In this document: one piece after another, positions 21,323 to 29,419 of the stretch
Layout of the letters: each line of letters begins with the position of its first letter
Numbering within the stretch: position 1 is the first letter of the stretch
From: Candidatus Lariskella endosymbiont of Epinotia ramella
GTDB lineage: Bacteria > Pseudomonadota > Alphaproteobacteria > Rickettsiales > Midichloriaceae
Length of the DNA: 64,000 bases
Assembly (NCBI RefSeq): GCF_964019805.1
Contig: NZ_OZ026472.1
Location: forward strand, 186,001-250,000
Direction of reading: 5' to 3'
The notes under the pieces: model-generated
What the model saw: the letters and a program-made list of their open reading frames with translations, nothing else
What the model was told of the DNA's origin: nothing
Databases searched by the model: none
Made by a program: the position numbers and the translations under genes

Positions 21323-21575
21323 GTACGCACGCCAAAAGTCTCGGAAGCGCGCATGAAATGCTGTTTATAGTGTCAAAATAGTATTTTAAATCCGCAAGAA
21401 AATATTATAATAAATGCAAAAACCTTACGGATTGTATGAAAGTAGTGTTTTTAGGTGCAGGACCAATTAATATATCAAAAATTACACATGGCTGAATCCT
21501 GGGCCAATTTTTGCATATTTCACTTCTCCACAAAAATTGATTTGCTTGCGCAAATAAATTTTTGGCGGATAGACT
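21323..21575 (-). repeat. Family B repeat between convergent genes
   Basis: GTACGCACGCCAAAAGTCTC at one end, AAATCCGCAAG (21388) / CCTTACGGATT (21423) inside, and the core AATTGATTTGC..GCAAATAAATTTTTGGCG plus ATAGACT at the other. Follows the gyrB stop. Confidence 0.7.
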
Positions 21576-21956
21576 GGCTTTGTTGCATAATGAGGGTATT
21601 TCATTATCAGTACATAAAAATCCTAAAACTTCTCACTTCAAGAAGTTTATCTGCCATTGAAATACCAGCTTTGTTAGTTTATTTAGCTATCTATTTAGCG
21701 CGAGTTGCCAATTAAAAATTAAGCATCTAAGCTACTAATTGCAGGTAATGCAGATAAATAGATCTTTCATAAAATCATCAAAAAACAGTACATTGATGCA
21801 AAAACCTTTTCCACATATTATTTTTGTTCACTTGCAAAACCCTAAAGCAACATATAGCTCCCTAAAAATCTATCATACAGCAATCAATTCATTGGCAACT
21901 CGCGCTATTTAGCAGATAAACTTAAGGATATGCTCTACGCATTATGCAACAATGCC
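21576..21956. mobile_element. MITE-like element with nested inverted repeats
   Basis: 381 bp from GGCTTTGTTGCATAATG to CATTATGCAACAATGCC. Inside, TATTTAGCGCGAGTTGCCAA (near 21696) and TTGGCAACTCGCGCTATTTA (near 21893) form a second inverted pair, suggesting one small element inserted in another. No coding capacity. It abuts the family B repeat. Confidence 0.55.
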
Positions 21957-22083
21957 ATAGACTCCATAAGGTTTTGGACAATCTTGCCGCTTTTTCTGCT
22001 GGGCTTTCAGTGCATCATAATTGTTTGCAAGCCAAGATAAATCCTATGTTCCTCATAGTTATGACGCAAGCGACTTCATAGGA
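21957..22083 (+). repeat. Family C repeat
   Basis: CTTTTTCTGCTGGGCTTTCA, GTGCATCATAAT and ATAGTTATGACGCAAGCGAC match 40003-40120 and, inverted, 27583-27700. Confidence 0.6.
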
Positions 22084-22938
22084 TTACTTACAGCTTGTAT
22101 TATCACTAATCTTAGAAACAGAGTCACAATTCTTCCGCCAAACACCATATGTTGGATTCGGGAGGATGATAAACTCCGTTCCAAATTTGCTAAATTTATC
22201 ATGCGCCTGGCTATCAACTGCGCTAGCATTAAAATTATCTGAGTCAGCTTGAGCCATACCAGGAAAATCTACTATACTATCACCTATAAACATAAGAATA
22301 TTATGCTGTAATAGCTTAGAAGGAACTATGCCATTTGCTATTGCAAAAAAGCGATCTTCTTTTGTTTTAAGTTGTTGATTATCTGTTGCACCTTGAGTTT
22401 TGTTATTGTCTTTGCGATAAAATATGACCTGGTTATATGGAATGCTTAGGTGTTTTAACGTATGCTTTGTTTCTATTTCGACGCTGGTATCACGATTTGT
22501 AACAAACGATATATATCCTCCTAGTTTCTCTACTTCCTTCAAAAATGATAATGCTCCTGGTATAACAGTTGTCTCTGTTTTATCATTGCGCAATGCATCC
22601 ATAAGCTCAGTTGGTGTACCGCTGCCTTGTTTCCCTTCCAAATAACGCTTAAGTTTTATCCATGATGTGTCAAGTATAGTCGCATCCAGGTCCGCAACTA
22701 TCCCCCAAGTGCCAGGTTTCAAACCTTCATCTGCAATTTTTTGCTTTATCAGCATTGTTGCAAAATGATAAATCTGGTGATGCACAGCACGCATTTCATT
22801 AGAAATTCTATACCATAAGAGTGCGCTATTGCAGCCATTAAAGCACAAATTTTCTGAAGTATTTTTTGCAAAAGCATGACTATAGAGTAATGCAATACAG
22901 ATTAGCATCATCATAATGTTTGATATCTTTTTATTCAT
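22084..22938 (-). CDS. Secreted HAD-family acid phosphatase (class B / e(P4)-like), paralogue 1
   Basis: A periplasmic phosphatase of HAD subfamily IIIB. Starting at the ATG at 22938, the protein is 284 aa with a signal peptide (MNKKISNIMMMLICIALLY, cut probably after HAFA). The nucleophile motif is VADLDATILD, motif II is the Thr in SFVTNRD, and the acidic motif is FIGDSIVDFPG. The C-terminal EFIILPNPTYG box is typical of the family. Such enzymes release phosphate from nucleotides or other monoesters. An ATG at 22995 is also in frame but would add residues ahead of the signal peptide. A second paralogue lies 0.5 kb upstream on the same strand. Confidence 0.87.
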   Translation of the reverse strand: MNKKISNIMMMLICIALLYSHAFAKNTSENLCFNGCNSALLWYRISNEMRAVHHQIYHFATMLIKQKIADEGLKPGTWGIVADLDATILDTSWIKLKRYLEGKQGSGTPTELMDALRNDKTETTVIPGALSFLKEVEKLGGYISFVTNRDTSVEIETKHTLKHLSIPYNQVIFYRKDNNKTQGATDNQQLKTKEDRFFAIANGIVPSKLLQHNILMFIGDSIVDFPGMAQADSDNFNASAVDSQAHDKFSKFGTEFIILPNPTYGVWRKNCDSVSKISDNTSCK

Positions 22939-23499
22939 TTTTTGAGATGTATTAGAGAGATAGATGTGATTATTGTGATAATTTTGTGACATCATGGCGA
23001 TAAAAAGGGTTGCAAGCTAGCATATATTGAAAATAATGGCGACTATATCATCTTGACATATATTTGCAAGCATTTTATTACTTTAGTGAATCTTTAATTT
23101 TAGATTGAAATATATCGATCAAATTAATAGCTAATTTGTTATAAGCTATAATCCATTGTATTTAAGAAGCTAGTGACTGCAAATACCTGAGGCTATGGCG
23201 CTGCCTTTATAAGCGCACGCTTTGAGGATTTGAAGGGCATGATTTTTTAGAGTGCTAGTTTAATTTCTGAGTCAAATATTATATATATGCGAAGAAATTA
23301 ACGAAGTAATACTTTAAAAATCAGGCCAAAAAGGTCAGCGCAAGCGATTTTGCTGGCAATGCATAGACAAGACATTTAAAACTTAATAAAAAGTGTATTA
23401 TTTTACTATAAAGTAAAATCTATTGACCCAACAGATGAGTTGACAATTATACAGAGGTCTTTCGGATTGTAACCGGCAATTTGGTGCTGCTACATATTA
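22939..23499. other. Intergenic region between the two phosphatase genes
   Basis: The part just upstream of 22938 resembles the sequence upstream of 24369, so the duplication appears to include 5' DNA. 23180-23345 is a family D repeat (inverted). No gene seen. Confidence 0.5.
23180..23345 (-). repeat. Dispersed repeat family D
   Basis: CATGATTTTTTAGAGTGCTA, AATTTCTGAGTCAAATATTA, GAAATTAACGAAGTAATAC and TTTAAAAATCAGGCC in order; reverse orientation relative to 1502-1619. Confidence 0.7.
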
Positions 23500-24369
23500 T
23501 TACTTACTGTTTGTGCTATTATTTATGTTTGGTGTTGACTCGCAATTTTTCATCCAAGCACCATATGTTGGATTTGGGAGAATGATAAACTCTGTTCCGA
23601 ATTTGCTAAATTTATCATGCATCTGGCTATCCCAGACTTTAGCATTGAAGTTATCTGACTCGATTTCTTTGGCCATACCAGGAAAATCTATTATACTATC
23701 ACCTATAAACATCAGAATGTCATGCTGCGGCAGCGTATAAGGAATTACCCCATTTGCTATCGCAAAAAAGCGATCTTCTTTTGTTTTAGCATGCCGTGGT
23801 TTACCTGTTTCTTCTTTAGTCTTGTTATTATCTTTACGGTAGAACATTACCTGGTTGTATGGGATGTTTAGGCGTTTTAACGCATATTTTGTCCTTATTT
23901 TAACACTAGTATCACGGTTTGTAACAAATGATATATACCCTCCTAGTTTCTCTACTTCCTTCAAAAAGGATAATGCGCCTGGTACGACAGTTGTTTCTGT
24001 TTTATCACTGCGCAATGCATCCATAAGCTCAGTTGGCGTACTGCGGCTTTTTTTACCACCTATATGACGTTTAAGTTCTAGCCATGATGTGTCAAGTATA
24101 GTCGCATCCAGGTCAGCAACTATCCCCCAAGTGCCAGGTTTCAAACCTTCATCTGTCACTTTTTGCTTTATCAGCATTGTCGCAAAATGATAAATCTGGT
24201 GATGTACAGCGCGCATTTCACTAGAAGTTCTATACCACAATAGCGCAGCATTACAGCCATCAAAGCATAAATTCCCCGTATTAGATGTAGCTTGCGTTGC
24301 AAAAGCATTGCAGTGAAGTGATGCAACACATATTAGTATTGTTATAATACTGAGTATTTTCTTATTCAT
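23500..24369 (-). CDS. Secreted HAD-family acid phosphatase (class B / e(P4)-like), paralogue 2
   Basis: From the ATG at 24369 the product is 289 aa with a signal peptide (MNKKILSIITILICVASLH, cleavage probably after NAFA). The same motifs as paralogue 1 are intact: VADLDATILDTSW, SFVTNRDTS, FIGDSIIDFPGMA and FIILPNPTYGAW. The two proteins are alike over the whole length, with small differences in the linker before the acidic motif, so this is an old-enough tandem duplication with both copies kept. The frame is open further up to 24492, but that would place a second hydrophobic stretch ahead of the signal peptide and is not favoured. Confidence 0.87.
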   Translation of the reverse strand: MNKKILSIITILICVASLHCNAFATQATSNTGNLCFDGCNAALLWYRTSSEMRAVHHQIYHFATMLIKQKVTDEGLKPGTWGIVADLDATILDTSWLELKRHIGGKKSRSTPTELMDALRSDKTETTVVPGALSFLKEVEKLGGYISFVTNRDTSVKIRTKYALKRLNIPYNQVMFYRKDNNKTKEETGKPRHAKTKEDRFFAIANGVIPYTLPQHDILMFIGDSIIDFPGMAKEIESDNFNAKVWDSQMHDKFSKFGTEFIILPNPTYGAWMKNCESTPNINNSTNSK

Positions 24370-24654
24370 TTTCCAAGATGCATTACAGAGTAAATTATTA
24401 TAATTTTGCGCAATTATAGCGACAAAAAGAGCGACAAGCCAATATATGCAAAAAAATAGCAATAGCGGCGCTATCTTCACATCTATTTGCAAAAATTTTA
24501 TTATTTTTCATCAGTCTATTGCTCACAGCAACAATAGATTAATCAAATTAATGATTAATTAATGACGAGTTCTAATTAATTACATCATAAAAGGCGGTTT
24601 TGCAAGCTTAAGTTAATAAAACCAGCATCAAAACCTCTAGAGAATTTAAAATAT

Positions 24655-24824
24655 ACTCATCATACTTCAAAAATTTGCGTCGTCAGATCGACCGTTATGT
24701 ATTTATTATACACTTCCTCACGCTCTTCCTAGCTCTTTTTGAAGTTTAACTTCGTATGCGCATAATTCAAAATACATAAAGAGCATTTTAACCACACCAA
24801 TTTTGCAAAGTATGACTAGTATAT
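24655..24824 (+). repeat. Family A repeat followed by an inverted family A left end
   Basis: Forward blocks CTTCCTAGCTCTTTTTGAAG and TTTAACTTCGTATG are followed directly by the inverted blocks AATACATAAAGAGCATTTTA, CCAATTTTGCAAAGTATGA. This makes an imperfect palindrome that ends at IS copy 5. Confidence 0.65.
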
Positions 24825-24827
24825 ATT

Positions 24828-25725
24828 AGACCTCTTGCATAACCTATTTAAAGCTCAAAGTTATAGATACCAGCAAGTAAATTAAACCTTAAACCGAATC
24901 GTTTTCTTCTGTTCCTATAACGATCAGCGATAATTTTAAATCGTTTGATCATGCCTATGACGTTTTCATTTAAAACACGTTCACTAGACAATTGACGATT
25001 TTTCTTTTTATCTTTCCTGCTTAGTGGTCGCTTTTTTGTCTTTTTCTTTGGTAACTCTGAATTATAATGCAACTTATCAATGCCTTGATAACCAGTATCT
25101 GTAAGAACTTTAATCTCAGGGTGGATGTGAACTCCGGATTCTTTAAATAACCTGAAATCATGACGCTTGCCATTAGAAAAATTAGTGCAAATGATTTCTT
25201 TTTTCCTTTTATCCACAATAAGCTGAGTTTTTAGAGTATGTCGCCTCTTTTTTCCCGAATAAAAGTGCTTCTGTTTTTTTTAGGTCGTTCTATCGGTGTT
25301 TCAGTAGCATCAATTAACACAAGTTCGTATTCAGAATCGCTTTTTAGTAATGCTTTACGTCCAGGTAGTGAAAATCGTTTATCTTTAATTAGAGTATCTT
25401 CAATCCAACGTATATTACGATAACAGGCACTTTCACTTATTCCATAACTGCGGGAAATATGAAAATATGTCCTGTATTCACGCAAGTACTCAAGCGTCAT
25501 GAGTAATCGATCTTCTAAAGCCAATTTATTGGGTTTTCCACCTTGAGACTTTAAAATAGCTTCAGCTTCTTTTAATATACTTAGTATAACTTCAAACGTT
25601 CCTCGTTTAATGCCAGTAAGCCTGCGAAACTCTTCTGCGTATTCATCTTTGATGTTTTCAAACTTCATGTTATCCTTGATAAAATCAAGGATTTTAATCA
25701 ATTTATATGGTTATGCAAGAGGTCT
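24828..25725 (-). mobile_element. IS5-family insertion sequence, copy 5 (898 bp)
   Basis: Same ends, flanked by ATT (24825-24827, 25726-25728). Its transposase-start end abuts a truncated prs gene. Confidence 0.95.
24848..25701 (-). CDS. IS5-family transposase, frameshifted (copy 5)
   Basis: Upstream frame 25701-25231 and downstream frame ending 24848; same proteins as the other copies. Confidence 0.9.
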
Positions 25726-25726
25726 A

Positions 25727-26248
25727 TTGACTTTGGATATACATTCTCCTGATTCTATACGTTTTTTTAATATAAAATTTCATAATATAGATCCAAGTCC
25801 TCTCTTCTTAGAGGCTATACATCCTTTTGCACAGAACTATTCTATTGTAGCGCCAGATCAAGGAGGGGCCTCAAACGCAAATAAAATAGCTGCTGCAATT
25901 AACTTACCGATTGTTAAAATGCATAAAATGCGTAGTCGTGATAACGATTGCGAGATATTAGGAATGAATGGAGAGGTTCATGGTAAAAACTGTATCATTA
26001 TAGATGATATAATTGATACAGGAAAGACTATGTGCCATGCATGCAATATCTTAAAAGAAAATGGAGCTAAAAAAGTAATTGCGATTGCAACACACGCCGT
26101 TTTCTCAACTGGAGCTGTAGCAAGGCTTGAGAATTCACAGATAGATATAATTATCATCACAAACAGTATAGAGCAAAGCGGCTTATCGAAGAAATTCAAG
26201 ATTATAGACGTAAATAAGTTAATTTGTGAATCTTTTGTTAAGATTTAG
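25727..26248 (+). pseudogene. prs: Ribose-phosphate pyrophosphokinase, C-terminal half only
   Basis: PRPP synthase fragment. Visible are LDIHSPDSIRFF, PLFLEAIHPFA, IVAPDQGGASNANKIA, the PRPP-binding loop IIIDDIIDTGKTMC and IATHAVFSTGAVARL. These correspond to roughly the second half of a ~310-aa enzyme. The N-terminal domain with ATP-binding residues is absent, and the sequence is cut exactly at the IS edge. Upstream of the IS there is only a repeat. A TTG at 25727 or 25733 downstream of the AAGAGG in the IS end could start a ~172-aa product, but it would lack half of the active site. Presumed non-functional unless another copy exists elsewhere. Confidence 0.8.
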
Positions 26249-26441
26249 CGTTTCGATCGGTATTTATGCATTGCCATATCTTGATCTCTATATTAACATG
26301 CTAAATTATTCTAATAAATGCTAAGTACAGAGCATTCAAAGCCAATTACAATTGATCTTTTGAGGTTTTATATAGCAGATGCATTTTAAATATTATTTGT
26401 GATCAATGTTTCATTTGTAGAACAATAATCTAATTATTCAT

Positions 26442-27497
26442 ATGTTCAAAGTAATTTGCAACATTAAGCTGTCTACACTTCAAAGTTATACCCAAGATCA
26501 ACGCATTGCGCCAGCAGTGCAGAAATACGAGCAAATTATAAGATATTACAACTGCAGTTTATGTGATGTTGGTGGCTTAAAACTCACGAATACATCGGCT
26601 ACACTAGGATCTAATGAGATATTAGCATTTCTAATGTCTTGGAGCAGCAATTTCTTGAATCCAATAAATCCAAGTTACTATCTTGCATATGATGATATAT
26701 TAGAAAAAGCTGCTCAGCACTCATTTGACGTCAGTAACTTTCGTTTTGTTGGGATATTTGAGAGAGACAATGGTATACATCAGCAAATCGAGGGTTTTGT
26801 TTTTACAAACGTATATGAAGCTATAATTGATATAAATTCACCAAAATCTTTATATAACATATATCACATTGACTCAAGTAAAAGGGTTTATAAGGCTTAT
26901 ACAGCAGGATATGAAACATATCATCAAAAAATTAGCTTGCTCAGTGTGAATACAGAAAAAGATACTGTTTCTACTGGTAAAATATTTAAAACAGCAAAGA
27001 ATGGAAAAAAATATATAGATATAAGTGTTATAGCTTACCTATTGCGTGGGCAGGATACTTTGCAGTGCAAAATGCTAAGTGATGAACAAAAAATTAATGA
27101 TCTGGAGCCTTGCATCAATTTTCTAAAGAAAGATATAATAGAAAGGCTCAAAATAGATATGAAGTCTCTTCAAGAAGATATCACTGTATGTGATATAGGA
27201 GGAGAATACAGGGTTCTGAATATGCATGATGCGCCTGGAGCAGTTGCCAACCCTACGATTGATCTTTGCAAAGCGATAGGAGTAAAGCGAATTTCTGCGA
27301 AAACTCAAATAGAAATGGAATGCAAAGCATCAAACCCTGAGCATGTTGTAGGAGATTACACAAGTAATGTATTGAAAATTACATGTGCAGACTATCACTC
27401 ATTTGTCGACTTCGACGAAAATGGAGAAATTATAGGAATGAAAATGTTACTTGACGATATGCTAGAACAACAGATAACTGAGCAATATGACCTTTAA
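26442..27497 (+). CDS. Hypothetical protein, 351 aa, with a fragmentary paralogue at 16826
   Basis: Not recognised. Soluble-looking, without signal peptide or membrane segments. Notable pieces are the CSLCDVGGLKL segment near residue 45, YEAIIDINSPKSLYNIYH, AYTAGYETYHQK and the C-terminal FDENGEIIGMKMLLDDMLE. The paralogous fragment at 16826-17292 conserves YEAIID.NSPKS and GYETYHQK, so these may be functional positions. Lineage-restricted multi-copy family by in-window evidence. The ATG at 26442 is the first in frame. Confidence 0.6.
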   Translation: MFKVICNIKLSTLQSYTQDQRIAPAVQKYEQIIRYYNCSLCDVGGLKLTNTSATLGSNEILAFLMSWSSNFLNPINPSYYLAYDDILEKAAQHSFDVSNFRFVGIFERDNGIHQQIEGFVFTNVYEAIIDINSPKSLYNIYHIDSSKRVYKAYTAGYETYHQKISLLSVNTEKDTVSTGKIFKTAKNGKKYIDISVIAYLLRGQDTLQCKMLSDEQKINDLEPCINFLKKDIIERLKIDMKSLQEDITVCDIGGEYRVLNMHDAPGAVANPTIDLCKAIGVKRISAKTQIEMECKASNPEHVVGDYTSNVLKITCADYHSFVDFDENGEIIGMKMLLDDMLEQQITEQYDL

Positions 27498-27582
27498 GTC
27501 AGGCTTGGATGTTAGAGATTTGTGTATACGCATCCACTAAAGAACTTCAAAGCACAAGAATCCTGATGATATAGTTTATCAA

Positions 27583-27850
27583 GTTGCATGTGTCATAACT
27601 TTCGAAGGACAGGATTTATCTTGGTCATAAGTGATTATGAAGCACTGAAAGTATGGCAGAGAAAGTGACAAAATTGCCTCAAACCTTATGGATTTTATGA
27701 GGTACTACAGGCAAAGCGCCTGCTAAGTACAGGATAAATTATACATCCTAAAATTAGCGCATTGCCGCGCCTAAAAGCTAATTTTGATACATTTAACTTC
27801 TCCACCAAAAATTTATTTGCACAAGCAAATCGCTTTTGAATGGATAGACT
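27583..27850 (-). repeat. Mosaic of family C and family B repeats
   Basis: GTGTCATAACTTTCGAAGG and CACTGAAAGTATGGCAGA (C) lead into CCTTATGGATTTTATGAGG, GCTAATTTTGATACATTTAA and CACCAAAAATTTATTTGC..GGATAGACT (B). Confidence 0.6.
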
Positions 27851-28360
27851 ATGTATTTCAAAATTACCTATAACAATTGACAACATTGAATATAGATAAT
27901 AAAATCTGTGCAGTTTAAGTGGTATGGCATGAGGATGCTCTATGTTATTCCCCAAGATGGCTCTCACATGCCTGATATACTACTCACTTGCTGATTGGAG
28001 TTGGGTATTTTTGACATTATCTTTTATAAAAAGAATAAGAGGTGTAAAAATTTCGAAAAGCAGCTTTGTTTATCATAGCGCAAAAGCTCTAGCTGTGTTT
28101 TTTTAGTTTACTTGCTTCTAGCTCTGGATTTTGTATATTCTTTACAGTGTGGGACATACCACTCTTGTTACTTTAAATTCTTGGAAGGTATATACAAAGA
28201 CTTACTTGCAGTGAATTAACTTGAGTGAAGCTTTTTTGGTTAGTTACTTCGACTTTAAATTGCACATTTTATTTGACCTGAATTTTGTGGTTTGAGCTGC
28301 TACTTTCAAGGTTTGTGTAGTGTAGTTACTTTACGTATTACTTATAGATGGAAAATATCA
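27851..28360. other. Intergenic region upstream of rpmG, no gene seen
   Basis: About 500 bp of AT-rich DNA. An open frame starts at 28292 and runs into rpmG, but its upstream part is not part of L33. Confidence 0.4.
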
Positions 28361-28531
28361 ATGGCTAAGAAAAATACTGTGTCAATAAAGTTAGCTAGCT
28401 CCGCTGGAACTGGTTACTTTCTAGTAAAGAAAAAAAATCCGAAGAAACTCACAAAAAAATTGAGCTTTCGCAAGTATGATCCGATTGTTAGAAAGCATGT
28501 ACTATTTGAAGAAAAGAAGCTCAGCAGTTAG
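28361..28531 (+). CDS. rpmG: 50S ribosomal protein L33
   Basis: 56 aa, full family length. [40 protein letters not shown] and the ending [11 protein letters not shown] match L33. The ATG at 28361 fits the family start; in-frame codons further up to 28292 are not conserved. This is the Cys-free form of L33, which lacks the zinc ribbon. The lolD-like gene follows 69 bp later. Confidence 0.95.
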   Translation: MAKKNTVSIKLASSAGTGYFLVKKKNPKKLTKKLSFRKYDPIVRKHVLFEEKKLSS

Positions 28532-28600
28532 ATTTATTAGTAGTGTGTACAGCTTTTGTTTTAATATCGTGCACTATATGCAACGTATAGGACGTGTTTG

Positions 28601-29272
28601 ATGTCTATAGAACTAAGTAGCATTACTAAGGATTACAATGAATATAACTCCAACACGCGAGTTCTTGAGGATGTCAACCTCAAGTTAGCTGATGGAGATT
28701 CTGTCTCTATTATCGGGCGCTCAGGCTCTGGAAAGAGCACATTATTGCACATTATGGGGCTACTTGATACGCCGTCATGTGGCGATATTTTTATATCAGG
28801 GCATTGCTATTCAAAGGCGTCTGATCGCCTAAAAGCAGAAGCTCGCAGGAAGCTTATAGGTTTTGTATACCAATTTCATTATCTATTACTTGAGTTTACT
28901 GTACTGGAAAATCTTACTATAACACAACTCATATCTGGCGCTTCGTCATCCAGTGCGAAACAAAATGCCGAACTGCTTCTAAAAAAACTTCAGCTTTGGG
29001 ATAGGCGACATTCCTTGGCTTCACGATTATCTGGTGGGGAACAACAAAGAATAGCAGTTGCAAGAGCACTTGTAAATTTCCCAAAAATTATTCTAGCTGA
29101 CGAACCTACAGGCAATCTCGATGAAACTAATTCAAAGATTGTAGCAGATTTGCTCTTTAATGAAGCTAAAGAAAGAGGAGCATCTGTTGTACTTGTAACA
29201 CACAATTCAGATCTTGCAAAAATTGCAGACAGATCTTTCGTATTAAAAAACAAAACACTAAATCTGGTATAG
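28601..29272 (+). CDS. lolD: Lipoprotein-releasing system ATP-binding protein LolD-like
   Basis: 223 aa from the ATG at 28601, with AGGA about 9 nt upstream. Contains Walker A GRSGSGKST, the Q-loop in GFVYQFHYLLLEFTVLEN, signature LSGGEQQRIAVARAL, Walker B IILADEPTGNLD and VTHN. The HYLLLEFTVLEN segment and the GNLDE D-loop are typical of LolD/MacB-type ATPases. LolD drives release of lipoproteins from the inner membrane with LolC/E. No lolC/E gene is adjacent. An FtsE- or MacB-like role is less likely but not excluded. Confidence 0.85.
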   Translation: MSIELSSITKDYNEYNSNTRVLEDVNLKLADGDSVSIIGRSGSGKSTLLHIMGLLDTPSCGDIFISGHCYSKASDRLKAEARRKLIGFVYQFHYLLLEFTVLENLTITQLISGASSSSAKQNAELLLKKLQLWDRRHSLASRLSGGEQQRIAVARALVNFPKIILADEPTGNLDETNSKIVADLLFNEAKERGASVVLVTHNSDLAKIADRSFVLKNKTLNLV

Positions 29273-29302
29273 TAAGTCCATCAGCCGCAAATTGATTTGC
29301 TA

Positions 29303-29400
29303 GTACGCGCGCCAAGAGTCTCAGAAGAAGCATGAAATGATGTTTAAGGGATGGACTAACTGGTCCTCTAAAAATCATGCCTTTCAAATCCACGCGCGTA
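29303..29400 (-). repeat. Family B end fragment plus family D end fragment
   Basis: GTACGCGCGCCAAGAGTCTC and AGCATGAAATGATGTTTA match one end of family B. 29361-29400 (TAAAAATCATGCC, CACGCGCGTAC) matches the end of family D. Lies between the convergent genes lolD and uvrC. Confidence 0.55.
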
Positions 29401-29419
29401 CTAGTTATGAAGGCAGTGC

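Noticed and set aside
24370-24492. N-terminal extension of phosphatase paralogue 2
   Set aside because: It would place an extra hydrophobic segment ahead of a good signal peptide. The corresponding region of paralogue 1 is not conserved as protein.
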